Assembly: GCA_033763835.1 (NCBI GenBank)
Contig: JANRJS010000014.1
Location: 186,001 to 250,000, forward strand
DNA length: 64,000 nt
Source: JAPKYZ01 sp033763835
GTDB lineage: Bacteria > Acidobacteriota > Terriglobia > Bryobacterales > Bryobacteraceae
Reading direction: 5' to 3'
Shown: piece after piece, positions 1-9,034 of the stretch
Layout of the letters: every line of letters begins with the position of its first letter
Numbering within the stretch: position 1 is the stretch's first letter
Notes under the pieces: model-generated
What the model was told of the DNA's origin: nothing
Databases searched by the model: none
Seen by the model: only the letters and a program-made list of their open reading frames with translations
Position numbers and translations under genes: made by a program

Positions 1-90
1 GCGAATCTCGAAAAGTACACGAAGGGCCGATTCTGTTCCGGCTGCCCGGCGCGGGAGCGGTGTCCGTTCGAAAGAAGGCCCTATGACTGA
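1..90 (+). CDS. C-terminal end of an unidentified Cys-containing protein (partial)
   Basis: An open frame enters from the left edge and stops at the TGA of 88-90, leaving 29 residues. It ends in a short cysteine cluster, FCSGCPARERC (C-x2-C-x5-C), followed by PFERRPYD, which looks like a metal or Fe-S site at the very C-terminus. The stop overlaps the start of the next gene in ATGACTGA, so the two are translationally coupled, and a photolyase follows. That context makes a DNA-repair or flavoprotein role possible, but the fragment is too short to assign to a family. Confidence 0.6.
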   Translation, partial: ANLEKYTKGRFCSGCPARERCPFERRPYD

Positions 91-457
91 GGCCATCTGG
101 GTCCATCCATACGCGCTTACCGTGCCACGCGATTTACCCGCGATCTTCGTGTTCGACGATGAATTCCTGAAGCGCGAGCGTTGGTCGCTCAAGCGCGTCA
201 TGTTCGTCTACGAGTGCCTGCTCGAACTCCCGGTCGAGATCGTGCGCGGCGATACCGTTACGGAGGTGCGCCGCTTCGCGGGCGACCGCGCGATCCTGAG
301 CGTGCCCGATCCGGACCCCTGGATTCAGGCTCGGCAGCGCGAGCTTGACACGCAACCGCTCGACCGCCCGCCGTTTGTCGACTATCGCGGCAAGCTCGAT
401 TTGAAACGCTTCTCGCGGTATTGGCAGCGTGTGGAACCGGTGCTGTTTCCGAAATGA
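83..457 (+). CDS. Photolyase N-domain-like small protein
   Basis: 124 residues. The first half (WVHPYALTVPRDLPAIFVFD, then a helix with LKRVMFVYECLLELPVEI and a GD turn) has the alternating strand/helix pattern of the alpha/beta antenna domain at the N-terminus of photolyases, but no FAD-binding domain follows in the frame. It starts inside the stop of the preceding gene (8-base overlap) and ends 13 bases before a complete photolyase, so the three look like an operon. It may be the detached N-terminal half of a split photolyase-like protein whose FAD half lies upstream. The family assignment is inference from pattern and context; otherwise it is a hypothetical protein. Confidence 0.6.
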   Translation: MTEAIWVHPYALTVPRDLPAIFVFDDEFLKRERWSLKRVMFVYECLLELPVEIVRGDTVTEVRRFAGDRAILSVPDPDPWIQARQRELDTQPLDRPPFVDYRGKLDLKRFSRYWQRVEPVLFPK

Positions 458-470
458 ACGGAGATCGGCG

Positions 471-1850
471 GTGAACGTCGTCTGGTTCAAGCGTGACTTG
501 CGGATCGTCGATCATCGCCCGTTGGCGGAGGCGGCGGAGCGCGGCGCGGTCCTGCCCCTTTATATTTATGAACCGAGTGTCTGGAACGCGCCCGATTCCG
601 ACCCGCGGCATTGGCGATTCGTGCGCGAGTCTCTGATCGAGTTACGAGACAGTCTCGCGAAGCTCGGCGCGCCGTTAGTCGTTCGTGTGGGCGAAGCGCT
701 CGACGTACTGCGGTCGTTGCCCGTCACCGCGCTCTGGTCGCACGAAGAGACGGGGAACGCGATGACCTACGCGCGCGACCGGGCGGTCCGGAAGTGGGCG
801 CGCGAAGCGAAAATCCCGTTCATCGAGTTCCCGACCGGAGGTGTCGTGCGAAGGCTGAAATCGCGCGACGGATGGTCGAAGATTTGGGAACGGCGCGTCG
901 CGGAGCCGGTTTTGGAAGCGCCGATGCGTCTCGATAGCCACGGGCTCGACCCCGGCGCGATGCCGGAGTTGCGGCCTACGATCGATACGCAGCCGGGTGG
1001 AGAGCGCGCGGCGCACGCGGTGCTGGACTCGTTTCTCGGCGGGCGCGGCGAGAACTACTATCGCGAGATGTCGAGCCCGATCACCGCCGAAACGGGATGC
1101 TCGCGGCTCAGCGCGCATCTCGCTTGGGGGACGATTTCGACGCGCCAAGTGGTGCAAGCGGTGCGCCGGGCGGCGGCGAAGACGGAATCGGCGAACTGGA
1201 AAAAATCGTTGGGGGCGTTCGACGCGCGGATGCATTGGCGCTGCCACTTCATGCAGAAGCTCGAAGACGAGCCGCGGATCGAGTTCGAGAACTTCGTGCG
1301 CGCCTACGACGGCTTGCGCGGTTACGACGAAGACCGATTCTCGGCGTGGGCCGAAGGCAGGACGGGATTTCCGTTTATCGACGCTTGCATGCGGTCGCTC
1401 GCCGCGACGGGCTGGATCAACTTCCGGATGCGAGCGATGCTCGTGAGCTTCGCTTCGTATCATCTTTGGCTCGATTGGCGGCCCACGGCGCTGCATCTGG
1501 CGAGGCTGTTTACGGACTACGAACCCGGCATCCATTACTCGCAGACGCAGATGCAATCGGGCACGACGGGGATCAACACACTGCGAATTTATTCGCCGGT
1601 GAAGCAGGCCGAGGATCAGGATCCCAAGGGCGAGTTCGTACGGCGATGGGTGCCGGAGTTCGGCGCGGGCCACTACCCCGCACCCATCGTCGATCACCGC
1701 GCCGCGATGCGAGAGGCGCGCGACAAGATTTGGGCGGTGCGAAAACTCGCGGCCACGCGCGCGGAAGCGGCGAACGTCCAGGAGCGTCACGGCAGCCGCA
1801 AACGCCCCGCCCCGAAGCGCGCCTCGACACAACTCAGCTTGTTATCCTGA
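471..1850 (+). CDS. Deoxyribodipyrimidine photolyase / cryptochrome family protein
   Basis: 459 residues, the usual length for the family. It begins VNVVWFKRDLRIVDHRPL, the classic opening of the photolyase alpha/beta domain. The C-terminal FAD domain is clear: FPFIDACMRSLAATGWINFR, then the DYEPGIHYSQ and INTLRIYSPVKQ segments and DPKGEFVRRWVPEF. Such enzymes repair UV-induced pyrimidine dimers using reduced FAD and blue light, or act as light sensors. I chose the GTG at 471 because the conserved N-terminus starts there and GGAG lies at 460-463; an upstream ATG at 429 would overlap the previous gene. The subclass (CPD, 6-4 or cryptochrome) cannot be settled by eye: the TTGINTLRIYSPVKQ stretch differs from E. 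coli PhrB. Confidence 0.93.
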   Translation: MNVVWFKRDLRIVDHRPLAEAAERGAVLPLYIYEPSVWNAPDSDPRHWRFVRESLIELRDSLAKLGAPLVVRVGEALDVLRSLPVTALWSHEETGNAMTYARDRAVRKWAREAKIPFIEFPTGGVVRRLKSRDGWSKIWERRVAEPVLEAPMRLDSHGLDPGAMPELRPTIDTQPGGERAAHAVLDSFLGGRGENYYREMSSPITAETGCSRLSAHLAWGTISTRQVVQAVRRAAAKTESANWKKSLGAFDARMHWRCHFMQKLEDEPRIEFENFVRAYDGLRGYDEDRFSAWAEGRTGFPFIDACMRSLAATGWINFRMRAMLVSFASYHLWLDWRPTALHLARLFTDYEPGIHYSQTQMQSGTTGINTLRIYSPVKQAEDQDPKGEFVRRWVPEFGAGHYPAPIVDHRAAMREARDKIWAVRKLAATRAEAANVQERHGSRKRPAPKRASTQLSLLS

Positions 1851-1897
1851 AGGAACTAAGAAGTCACGAATTCCGAGTGGATTCTGATCGACGCGGC

Positions 1898-1928
1898 GCG
1901 GCCCTCTTCGGAGGGCCGCTCGCTTTTG
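1898..1928. terminator. Bidirectional intrinsic terminator between convergent genes
   Basis: A perfect 9-bp stem, GCGGCCCTC (1898-1906) with GAGGGCCGC (1911-1919), is capped by a TTCG tetraloop and followed by a short T-run (CGCTTTT). It sits between the photolyase stop (1850) and the end of the opposite-strand PPC gene (1934), so it probably ends both transcripts, better on the plus strand where the T-run lies. Confidence 0.8.
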
Positions 1929-1933
1929 GGGTG

Positions 1934-4249
1934 TTATTGCGAAACGGGCGGAATTCTGCGCACCTTGAGCTTGATGGCCTGAGGCGCGGCGTAGCTGTTC
2001 TGTTGTCCGCCCGCGCGGGTCTCGATCGTGCCCGACACGTAGATGGTCTGCTCTACCTCTTCCGCTGACGGCAGCGCTTCGACGGTAAAGCTGCGCTTCG
2101 TTTCCGTCTCGTTCAGTAGCACGCCGTTTAGACCGACATCGAGAACGCGCACGCGCGGCGGCAGATTGCGGACATCCACCGGCACGCGCCCGCCGAATCC
2201 GTTGTGACGCTCGATGGTGACGGTGACCTCGGCGGTTCCGCCCGGTTCCAGCACGATCTCGCGAGTTTCGGTGGTCATCGTCAAGTCCGGCGCGGGCGCT
2301 AGCGAAACGAGTTTCAGCGTGTCTTCGGGATTCGCCGTGCGAACGAGGCCGCCCGCACGGCCGACGACCGATAATGCGAACGGCGCGTCGAGCTTCGCGT
2401 CGGCGTCGGCGGTTAGCAATAAGGTGCCGAACGTTTGTCCCTTGCCGATCCTTCCGCGCGTCGCGGTGAACCCGGGCGCGAGGTTGGCGATTTCGACTTC
2501 GATCGGATCCTCGAACCCTTCGCGGCGTAGCGCGGTGACCGTCACCGGAATCGTGCCGCCGCGTGGAACGTTGGGGTTGCGTGGCGCGACGCTAAGCGTG
2601 AAATCCGGCTTCGGCGCCCGAGCCGTGAGGCGGTAGGAATACGCATCGGCCAATTCGCTGCGGACGTCGCCGCGAACGTCGCCAATGCGAACGATGTATT
2701 CGCCGTCGGCGGGTGCGACGAACTTGAGCAGCGAATCCTTGCCATAGCCCGGACCGCCATCGTCGTTGCGATAGTAAAGCCTCGAGAGCGGCAGCCCGTT
2801 CGGCGAGAACTGTTTGCCCGGCGGATGAATTTGCACCTTGTACACGGCCTTCTCGTTGGCGTGCGCTTCGGGCGTAGTGCCAAAGTATCCGATCCGTTGA
2901 CCGCCGAACGATTCGAAAATGCAGTCGTCGTCGGGGGTCTTGGGCAGCGACTCGATGCGGATGATCTCGCCGCCGATCTGAACGTAATCGCCGGCCTTGA
3001 GTCCGTTCCAGTTCTGGATGCGGATTCCGCGAGCGGTCGATTCGTGATCGCGCAACGTGGTGAACGTCTCCCACACGGGCCGAATGGTGGCGCGCTCCAC
3101 GGGCTTTCCTTTCGCGTCGAGCACTTCGACGAACGAATCGAGTTCGCCGCCGAAACGCCGCGCCTTCACCTCGAAGACGATCTCTTGCGACTTCGCGGCA
3201 CGGAAGCGGAACTCGTGCGGACCGGTGGTAATCTTGCCGTTCACCGTGACCGGCAACGCAAGGGTCTTGGTGGACGACGCCTCCACTTCCGGCTCGTCTC
3301 CCAAGTCGAGCCGAATCTCGTTAAACGCGATACCGCCCGCAACGGAAGGCCGAACGATCGCCGCTTCGGGATCGAGCGGCGACGGTTCGCCCGCGATCTT
3401 CACCGGCGCCGCGCCGACGTTCATTCCGGTCAACTTGATTTGGGCGGTCGCGCCTCGCCGCAAACCCAGGGGGTACGCGCGAGTGATCAGCGGAAAGTCG
3501 CCCACCTTGATCCGATAGAAATGCCCGCCCGAACCTTTGCGCTGGTAGTCGCCGACACGGACGAAGTACGTTCCGGCTTGCGCGAACTTATGCTCGAAGG
3601 CTTCGTCGTAGTAAGTCGCCAGCACCGACATGTCCGCCCCGACGATCTCGACCACGGGGATTAACTGCGTGCCCACCATGCCCGCCGCGTTCTCGAACGC
3701 AAGACTCTGTCCGGCGGCGGCTTTGATCTTGAACGTATCGAGGTCGCCAGGCTTCGAGATCGTCCCGGAGAGAATGGCGGGCAGGAAGGTCTCGAAGGCG
3801 TTGTCGAGCGAATCGTTCGGTTCATTGTCGGGCGCTTCGCCGTAGTAAGGCTCGACGAGGAACGTGGAAACAGGCGTCGTCCCCAACGGCGTCACGACAC
3901 GCAAGCCCACCGGTCCGATTTCGGCTTCGGGCGCGATGTCGACTTCGACGGTTAATTGATTGCGCGGCGGCAGCGGGCCAAGGTCGATGGTGGAAGGCGT
4001 GCCGTTCGAGCCGAGCCGGATATCGGGCAAATCCGGCAGCTCCTTCGAGCTCAAGATGCGCGCGCTCACGCCCGGCCGCGAGAACACTAGACGGCTCGCT
4101 TTCCCGAGATTAAATCCCTCGATCGTCATCTCCACCGCCGTTCCGCGCGACACACCGAGTGGCGCGATGGAGCGCACGGTAGGCGGCGTCATTCGCGGGC
4201 CGGTGGGATGGTCCGCGGCGAGCAGAGAAAACAGGAAAAGCGCGTGCAT
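1934..4249 (-). CDS. Exported PPC/Ig-like domain protein of the DUF1501 operon
   Basis: 771 residues with a short hydrophobic start (MHALFLFSLLAADHPT) that looks like a signal peptide. An IPT/TIG-like domain (VRSIAPLGVSRGTAVEMTIE) comes first, then a pre-peptidase C-terminal (PPC) type beta-sandwich around residues 130-250 (EPNDSLDNAFE, FKIKAAAGQSL, GTYFVRVGDY), a second PPC-like unit around 335-545 (ADGEYIVRIGDVRGD) and C-terminal Ig-like repeats. No catalytic motif is visible, so binding or scaffolding at the cell surface is likely. It is the last gene of a four-gene operon, 3 bases after the cytochrome gene. Proteins of this architecture accompany DUF1549/DUF1553 proteins in Planctomycetes and Acidobacteria; the substrate is unknown. 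Confidence 0.85.
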   Translation of the reverse strand: MHALFLFSLLAADHPTGPRMTPPTVRSIAPLGVSRGTAVEMTIEGFNLGKASRLVFSRPGVSARILSSKELPDLPDIRLGSNGTPSTIDLGPLPPRNQLTVEVDIAPEAEIGPVGLRVVTPLGTTPVSTFLVEPYYGEAPDNEPNDSLDNAFETFLPAILSGTISKPGDLDTFKIKAAAGQSLAFENAAGMVGTQLIPVVEIVGADMSVLATYYDEAFEHKFAQAGTYFVRVGDYQRKGSGGHFYRIKVGDFPLITRAYPLGLRRGATAQIKLTGMNVGAAPVKIAGEPSPLDPEAAIVRPSVAGGIAFNEIRLDLGDEPEVEASSTKTLALPVTVNGKITTGPHEFRFRAAKSQEIVFEVKARRFGGELDSFVEVLDAKGKPVERATIRPVWETFTTLRDHESTARGIRIQNWNGLKAGDYVQIGGEIIRIESLPKTPDDDCIFESFGGQRIGYFGTTPEAHANEKAVYKVQIHPPGKQFSPNGLPLSRLYYRNDDGGPGYGKDSLLKFVAPADGEYIVRIGDVRGDVRSELADAYSYRLTARAPKPDFTLSVAPRNPNVPRGGTIPVTVTALRREGFEDPIEVEIANLAPGFTATRGRIGKGQTFGTLLLTADADAKLDAPFALSVVGRAGGLVRTANPEDTLKLVSLAPAPDLTMTTETREIVLEPGGTAEVTVTIERHNGFGGRVPVDVRNLPPRVRVLDVGLNGVLLNETETKRSFTVEALPSAEEVEQTIYVSGTIETRAGGQQNSYAAPQAIKLKVRRIPPVSQ

Positions 4250-4252
4250 AAG

Positions 4253-5419
4253 TTACTCCACGGGGTAAATCTTGAAGGTGCCGTCTAAGCGGGCGACCGC
4301 CAAACGTTTGCCGTCGGGCGCGTAGGCGAGGCCGCTCACCCAATCGGGTTGAGCCTCCAATGTCTTGATCTCGGATAGATCGGTCGAGTCGAAAATCTTG
4401 AGCGCGCGGTCGGCGGCGGTGGAAGCGAGCCGCTTCCCATCGGGCGAAAAAGCGAGCTTCAGAATCGCGTCTTCGTGCGCGATCTGCGAAACAAGAAGTT
4501 CGCCCGACTTTTCGCCGAGCTTCCAGATGCGGATCGTCTTGTCGAGCCCGCCCGCCGCCACTCGCTTGCCGTCCGGCGACACGGCGATGGAATTGATGCC
4601 GTCCAGCGGCTCGCCCATCGTGTACAGGCGCTCGCCCGTTTCAGAATTCCAGACCTTCACGGTGCGGTCCGCCGCGCCCGAAATCAGGCGCTTGCCGTCG
4701 GGTGTGAACTCGAGTGCGTAGACCGCGTCGATGTGATCCTTCAGCGTGCGGATCTCTTTGCCCGACGCGAGATCCCAAAGCTTGATCAGCTTGTCGTAAC
4801 TCGCGGTGGCGAGCAGCGTGGCGTCCGGAGAAATGGCCGCAGCGAAAATCGAATCCGAGTGTCCGGCGATCGTCGCTCCGCCGCGGGCGCCCTCGCGCAC
4901 CCCTTCGCGTACCATGACCTCGCCCTTCTTGCCGGGAACGCCGCCCGCCGCGATGAGCGTCTTGCCGTCGGCCGAATAGACAACCGCGCGAACGGCTTCG
5001 GCCATCCCGGTCCAATCGGGCGAACCGTCGGTGAAGGTCACTTTGCGATAACCGCCGAGCGCGAGCGATTTTCCGCCCGGCATCCAGACCAGCGAATAGT
5101 GCTGCGATTTCGACGGTCCCACCGCGCCAGCCGCGATCCAGTTGCCCACCATCGCGATTTGCGGAGCGGCCAGCTTGCCGCCCATCGGCATGATCGGTTC
5201 GGAATCGCCCGTCAGCATCGTGTAGAGACGGCTTTCACCCGGTTTGCCCCGAACGACGATGGTCCCGTGATTGCCGCCCTTCAGCACGCCATCGTACGTT
5301 TCGAGATTGAGCGATCCCATCGTCACCGCCGCCGCATGACAGCCGTTGCACTTGTCGGCGAACAGCGGTTGGATGTCGCGAGTCCAATCGACGGCTAGCA
5401 GCAGGGCGAGCGCGCGCAT
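4253..5419 (-). CDS. c-type cytochrome-domain protein with WD40 repeats
   Basis: 388 residues. A short hydrophobic N-terminus is followed by DIQPLFADKCNGCH, where C24-N-G-C27-H28 is a haem-c binding motif of the planctomycete-type cytochrome domain (PSCyt). From about residue 185 to the end there are five WD40 repeats with recurring FSPDGKRLAS and KLWDL/KIFDS blades, forming a beta-propeller. It should act outside the cytoplasmic membrane with covalently bound haem. It lies 1 base after the DUF1553 gene and 3 bases before the PPC gene. WD40-cytochrome fusions of this kind recur with DUF1549/DUF1553 partners; electron transfer during polymer breakdown is often suggested but not proven. Confidence 0.9.
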   Translation of the reverse strand: MRALALLLAVDWTRDIQPLFADKCNGCHAAAVTMGSLNLETYDGVLKGGNHGTIVVRGKPGESRLYTMLTGDSEPIMPMGGKLAAPQIAMVGNWIAAGAVGPSKSQHYSLVWMPGGKSLALGGYRKVTFTDGSPDWTGMAEAVRAVVYSADGKTLIAAGGVPGKKGEVMVREGVREGARGGATIAGHSDSIFAAAISPDATLLATASYDKLIKLWDLASGKEIRTLKDHIDAVYALEFTPDGKRLISGAADRTVKVWNSETGERLYTMGEPLDGINSIAVSPDGKRVAAGGLDKTIRIWKLGEKSGELLVSQIAHEDAILKLAFSPDGKRLASTAADRALKIFDSTDLSEIKTLEAQPDWVSGLAYAPDGKRLAVARLDGTFKIYPVE

Positions 5420-5420
5420 A

Positions 5421-7601
5421 TCAGTAGTTGAAGAGAAACTCTTTCGACGTCAGCAAGGCCCACGCCATATCTTCGACGGCTTGGCGGCGCGCTTCCTTCT
5501 TCGCCTCGGGCGTGCCGGGAACGGCGCGCGCCTTGGCCAAGTCCGCGAGAATCGACGATTTCTCGTCGGGCGTCGGATAGCGCGAGTACGCGGAAAGGTA
5601 AGTCTGCTCGATCATCCGCGAGTCCGACAGTCCGAGCTTCAAGAAAAGCGCGACGACGCCGTCGGGCGCGGATAGCTTCTTGTTGAGCGTGTCGCCGTTA
5701 ATGACGTGCAGGGCCTGGGCGATCGACGGATCGCTCGACCGCTCGCCCACGTCGCAAATCACGCGCGCGGGCCGGCCGAACACGTCGAGAAACTGCGACT
5801 GGATTCGCACGTCGGGCAACTGCAGGGCGCGCGTACCGGCGGGCATGCCGGGAAACGCCGTGGGGACGCCGGTGACTTGCGACATCGCGTCGAGCATCAC
5901 CTCGGCCGGCAAACGCTTGATGATGTAGCGCGAGTAGTACTTGTTATCGCTTTGATTCGCGGCGTTCGACTCGGACGAAAGTCCGTAAACGCTCGAATTC
6001 ATGATCGTGCGGATCAAACGTTTTTGATCGAATCCGTTTTTGACGAAATCGGTGGTGAGGGCCGCCAGCAGTTCTTCGTTCGACGCGGGATTGGTGGCGC
6101 GGACGTCGTCGATGGGGTCGATCAATCCGCGCCCCATGAAGTTGCCCCAAACGCGATTGACAAAGCTGCGCGCGAAGAACGGATTTTCGGGCGAGGTCAG
6201 CCATTGCGCGAAGTGCTCGCGCCGGTCGCGCAGATCGTCGAGGGACATTTCGCCGCCGTCGAGCGGCGCCGGCCGCATGGGCTTCAGCAGGCGGGGGTGA
6301 TTGATATCGCCCTGCAATTTCGCGTAGATCACGTTGTCGCCCGGCGAAGCGCCCGCCTTGATACCGACGCGCGAGAACAGGTTCGCCATCTGGTAGTACT
6401 GCTTCTGCGTCCATTTTTCGAGCGGATGGTTGTGGCAGCGCGCGCAAGTCAAACGCTGGCCGAGAAACGCCTGCGTGACGTTCTCGGTAAGAGTGATCGG
6501 ATCTTTGTGGAGGACAAAATAGTTCAGCGCGCCTTTCTCGCGCGACGATCCGGTAGACGTAAAGATGTCCTTGGCGAAACGGTCCCACGGCTTGTTGGTT
6601 TTCACGCTTTCGCGAATCCAGTTGTAGAACGCCCACATCGCGGGCGACTGCAACTTGCGGCTCGAAACCAGCATCAAGTCCGACCATTTGTAGGCCCAGT
6701 AATCGACATACTCGTCCCGTTCGAGCAATTCGTCGATCAGCTTGGCGCGCTTATCGGGAGAGGTGTCGGCGAGAAACCGCTCGACGTCTTCGGCGGTGGG
6801 CAAGGTGCCGGTGTCGTCTAGATACGCTCGGCGGATGATGTTCGAATCGCTCGCCGGTTTCGAAGGCGCGAGGTTCAGTTGCTTCCACTTCTTTAGAGCT
6901 AACTCGTCGATAAAATTGCGGACCGTAAAGCCGGAATAACTCGCCTCGGTCACTTGATTCGGATACGGGGCGGAGAGGCGCGCGTAGAGGACTTTCGACG
7001 AATACCAAAGAGTGATCGCCGCTTCACCCGAGCCATTCATCTTCACTTTGCCGGTTGTATCGTCCACCGTCGCGACGCCTTCGTCGGTGGAGGAGTATTT
7101 GGTCCACCGGGTGACGTCCAGCGTGGAGCCGTCGGAGTATTTCGCGGTGACGGTCAACTGGCGCTCGTCGCCGATCTTGAGCGTGGCCGAGGCGGGGCTA
7201 ACCGAAAGCGATACGACTTCTTTGTCCTTGGGCGAAGGCGCGGGCGCGCCGTCCGCGATCCATTCTTGAACCACTCGATACTCGAGCGAATCCTTGGCGA
7301 AGCGCTTGCCGCCGCCGTGCGGAATCGCAAAGGTCGCCTTCTGGAGAATCAGGCTCGCCGCAGGGTCCGCGAGCGAAACGCGCCGGCCGAGCGACTGCCG
7401 TGTGAGCACGTCGTAATCGAGTTCTGGATCGTAACCGCGGAGCGTGAGTTTGAACCCGCCCTTGCCCGCCAGCGCCCCGTGACAGGCTCCCTGATTGCAC
7501 CCCATCTTGGTGAGGACGGGGATCACGTGCTGTTTGAAGTTCCAACCGCTGGCGGGCTTTTCGATGGACGCCGCCAGCAGTAGCGCCGCCGCGAGACTCA
7601 T
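5421..7601 (-). CDS. DUF1549/DUF1553 exported protein with Big2-type Ig domain
   Basis: 726 residues with an N-terminal signal-like segment. Residues 34-42 hold GCNQGACHG, the cysteine/histidine motif typical of these proteins. A bacterial Ig-like (Big_2) domain follows at about 128-212 (SVSPASATLKIGDERQLTVT), then the DUF1549 (PSCyt2) region and, after the CARCHNHPLEKW motif, the DUF1553 (PSD1) region with SFVNRVWGNFMGRGL. The start overlaps the DUF1501 stop in ATGA, so the two are coupled. The family is widespread in Planctomycetes, Verrucomicrobia and Acidobacteria and paired with DUF1501 proteins; biochemical function is not established. The CxxCH-like motifs suggest haem or metal binding. 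Confidence 0.92.
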   Translation of the reverse strand: MSLAAALLLAASIEKPASGWNFKQHVIPVLTKMGCNQGACHGALAGKGGFKLTLRGYDPELDYDVLTRQSLGRRVSLADPAASLILQKATFAIPHGGGKRFAKDSLEYRVVQEWIADGAPAPSPKDKEVVSLSVSPASATLKIGDERQLTVTAKYSDGSTLDVTRWTKYSSTDEGVATVDDTTGKVKMNGSGEAAITLWYSSKVLYARLSAPYPNQVTEASYSGFTVRNFIDELALKKWKQLNLAPSKPASDSNIIRRAYLDDTGTLPTAEDVERFLADTSPDKRAKLIDELLERDEYVDYWAYKWSDLMLVSSRKLQSPAMWAFYNWIRESVKTNKPWDRFAKDIFTSTGSSREKGALNYFVLHKDPITLTENVTQAFLGQRLTCARCHNHPLEKWTQKQYYQMANLFSRVGIKAGASPGDNVIYAKLQGDINHPRLLKPMRPAPLDGGEMSLDDLRDRREHFAQWLTSPENPFFARSFVNRVWGNFMGRGLIDPIDDVRATNPASNEELLAALTTDFVKNGFDQKRLIRTIMNSSVYGLSSESNAANQSDNKYYSRYIIKRLPAEVMLDAMSQVTGVPTAFPGMPAGTRALQLPDVRIQSQFLDVFGRPARVICDVGERSSDPSIAQALHVINGDTLNKKLSAPDGVVALFLKLGLSDSRMIEQTYLSAYSRYPTPDEKSSILADLAKARAVPGTPEAKKEARRQAVEDMAWALLTSKEFLFNY

Positions 7602-8974
7602 GCGAACAGCTCCTTAATTGGCTCCACCCCACGATCCACAATCGGGATGGGACGGCCCTGCGCTCCGGGTAACTCGTGCTGAATATCGATGCCTAGGCCG
7701 CGATAAATGGTCGCCGCCACTTCCATCGGAGTCGTCGGCCGGTCCTTGGGCATCGCGCCGATCTCGTCCGACGCGCCAACGATCGTGCCGCCCTTAAGCG
7801 GGCCGCCGCCCATCAGGATCGACCAGCATTGCGGCCAGTGATCGCGCCCGCCCGCCGGGTTCACTTTCGGCGTTCGCCCAAACTCGCCTAGCCCGACGAC
7901 CATCGTGTTCGACAGCAAGCCACGCTCCGACAGATCTTCGAGCAGAGACGAATACGCCATGTCGAACATTGGTCCGACCAAATCGCGATAGCAGGAAATC
8001 GGCGAGAAGGGCCGCGACCCATGGATGTCCCACGTAATCTCGTCGAACACCGTTTCGAACATATTGATCGTCACGAAGCGAACGCCCGCCTCAATCATCC
8101 GGCGCGCCAGCAGGCAGCTTTGCCCGAACCGATTGAGACCATACTTTTCGCGAACTTTCTCCGGCTCGCGGTGCAATTCGAATGCCGCGCGCGCCTTCTC
8201 GGACGACATCAACGTGTACGCCTGATGGAACGTCGAATCGAGCAAGCGAGCGTCGGGCGACGTCTCGAACTTCGAAACGCTCTTATCCACCGCTTCGCGC
8301 CAGTTACGCCGCCGGTCGACACGCAGCGCCGTCAGATAATCGGGTGGCAGCATGTCGGGCACGCGGAAGTTCGGGTCGCTCGGGTCGGCGTTCAGGACGA
8401 ACGGGTCGAACGTCTTGCCCAGATAACCGGCATTCTGGCCGTGCGGCATGTTGCCGCCGGTATTGCCGATCGGCCGGGGCAGAAGCACATGCGGGGGAAC
8501 GTCACCCTTAGGACCCTTGAGCTTGCCCAGCACGCAGCCGTAGTGAGGATGCTCGACGCCTCCCTGGAACAGCCGCCCGGTCTGCATCATCTGATGCCCG
8601 GTGTCGTGAACGGCGGCGGCCGTGTGATACATCGACCGGACAATCGAAAACTTGTCCGCGTGTTTGGCCATGCGCGGGAAGTTTTCCGAAATCTCGATAC
8701 CCGGAACGTTGGTTTTGATCGGCTTATACGGCCCCCGGATTTCGATAGGAGCATTAGGCTTCATATCCCAGGTGTCCAGTTGCGACGGCCCGCCCACCAG
8801 CATCAGGAGGATGCAGTTCGTGTCGTTCGATTTGTCCACCGCGCCCTGCGCCTTCAGACCCAGGAAGTCGGTGAGCCCAAGGCCGAGGCTCGCCAGCGCG
8901 CCGGCGTGAAGAAAGTCGCGGCGGCGAAACCCGTCGCAAAACTCGGCTGAACGGTCCGCGTCCAAACGGAACAT
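7598..8974 (-). CDS. DUF1501 family TAT-exported protein
   Basis: 458 residues. The N-terminus has a twin-arginine motif, R17-R-R-D-F-L22, followed by a hydrophobic stretch (AGALASLGLGLTDFLGL), so it is probably exported folded by the TAT route. The body shows DUF1501 hallmarks: LLMLVGGPSQLDTWDMKP near residue 57, a HDTGHQMMQTGR block and GLGEFGRTPKVN...GRDHWPQCWS. DUF1501 proteins belong to the alkaline phosphatase/sulfatase-like superfamily. This is the first gene of the operon (DUF1501, DUF1553, cytochrome-WD40, PPC). An AGGAGG Shine-Dalgarno sequence at 8980-8985 on this strand fixes the ATG. Confidence 0.93.
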   Translation of the reverse strand: MFRLDADRSAEFCDGFRRRDFLHAGALASLGLGLTDFLGLKAQGAVDKSNDTNCILLMLVGGPSQLDTWDMKPNAPIEIRGPYKPIKTNVPGIEISENFPRMAKHADKFSIVRSMYHTAAAVHDTGHQMMQTGRLFQGGVEHPHYGCVLGKLKGPKGDVPPHVLLPRPIGNTGGNMPHGQNAGYLGKTFDPFVLNADPSDPNFRVPDMLPPDYLTALRVDRRRNWREAVDKSVSKFETSPDARLLDSTFHQAYTLMSSEKARAAFELHREPEKVREKYGLNRFGQSCLLARRMIEAGVRFVTINMFETVFDEITWDIHGSRPFSPISCYRDLVGPMFDMAYSSLLEDLSERGLLSNTMVVGLGEFGRTPKVNPAGGRDHWPQCWSILMGGGPLKGGTIVGASDEIGAMPKDRPTTPMEVAATIYRGLGIDIQHELPGAQGRPIPIVDRGVEPIKELFA

Positions 8975-9005
8975 GAAAACCTCCTAATGCTCGATTTCAC
9001 CCGCC

Positions 9006-9034
9006 ATTGTATCGCCGCCTGGACGGCTCTACAG
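9006..9034 (-). promoter_or_regulatory. Possible sigma-70 promoter of the DUF1501 operon
   Basis: Read on the minus strand, TGTAGA (9029-9034) and TACAAT (9006-9011) are spaced by 17 bases, about 30 bases upstream of the DUF1501 start. The -10 is good; the -35 is weak and overlaps the stop of the PIN-domain gene. It would give the operon its own transcript, separate from the toxin-antitoxin genes. Confidence 0.35.

Noticed and set aside
675..1832. Long open frame on the minus strand opposite the photolyase gene (about 385 codons)
   Set aside because: Arg/His-rich, no family motifs, wholly antisense to a well-supported gene; an effect of GC-rich codon use.
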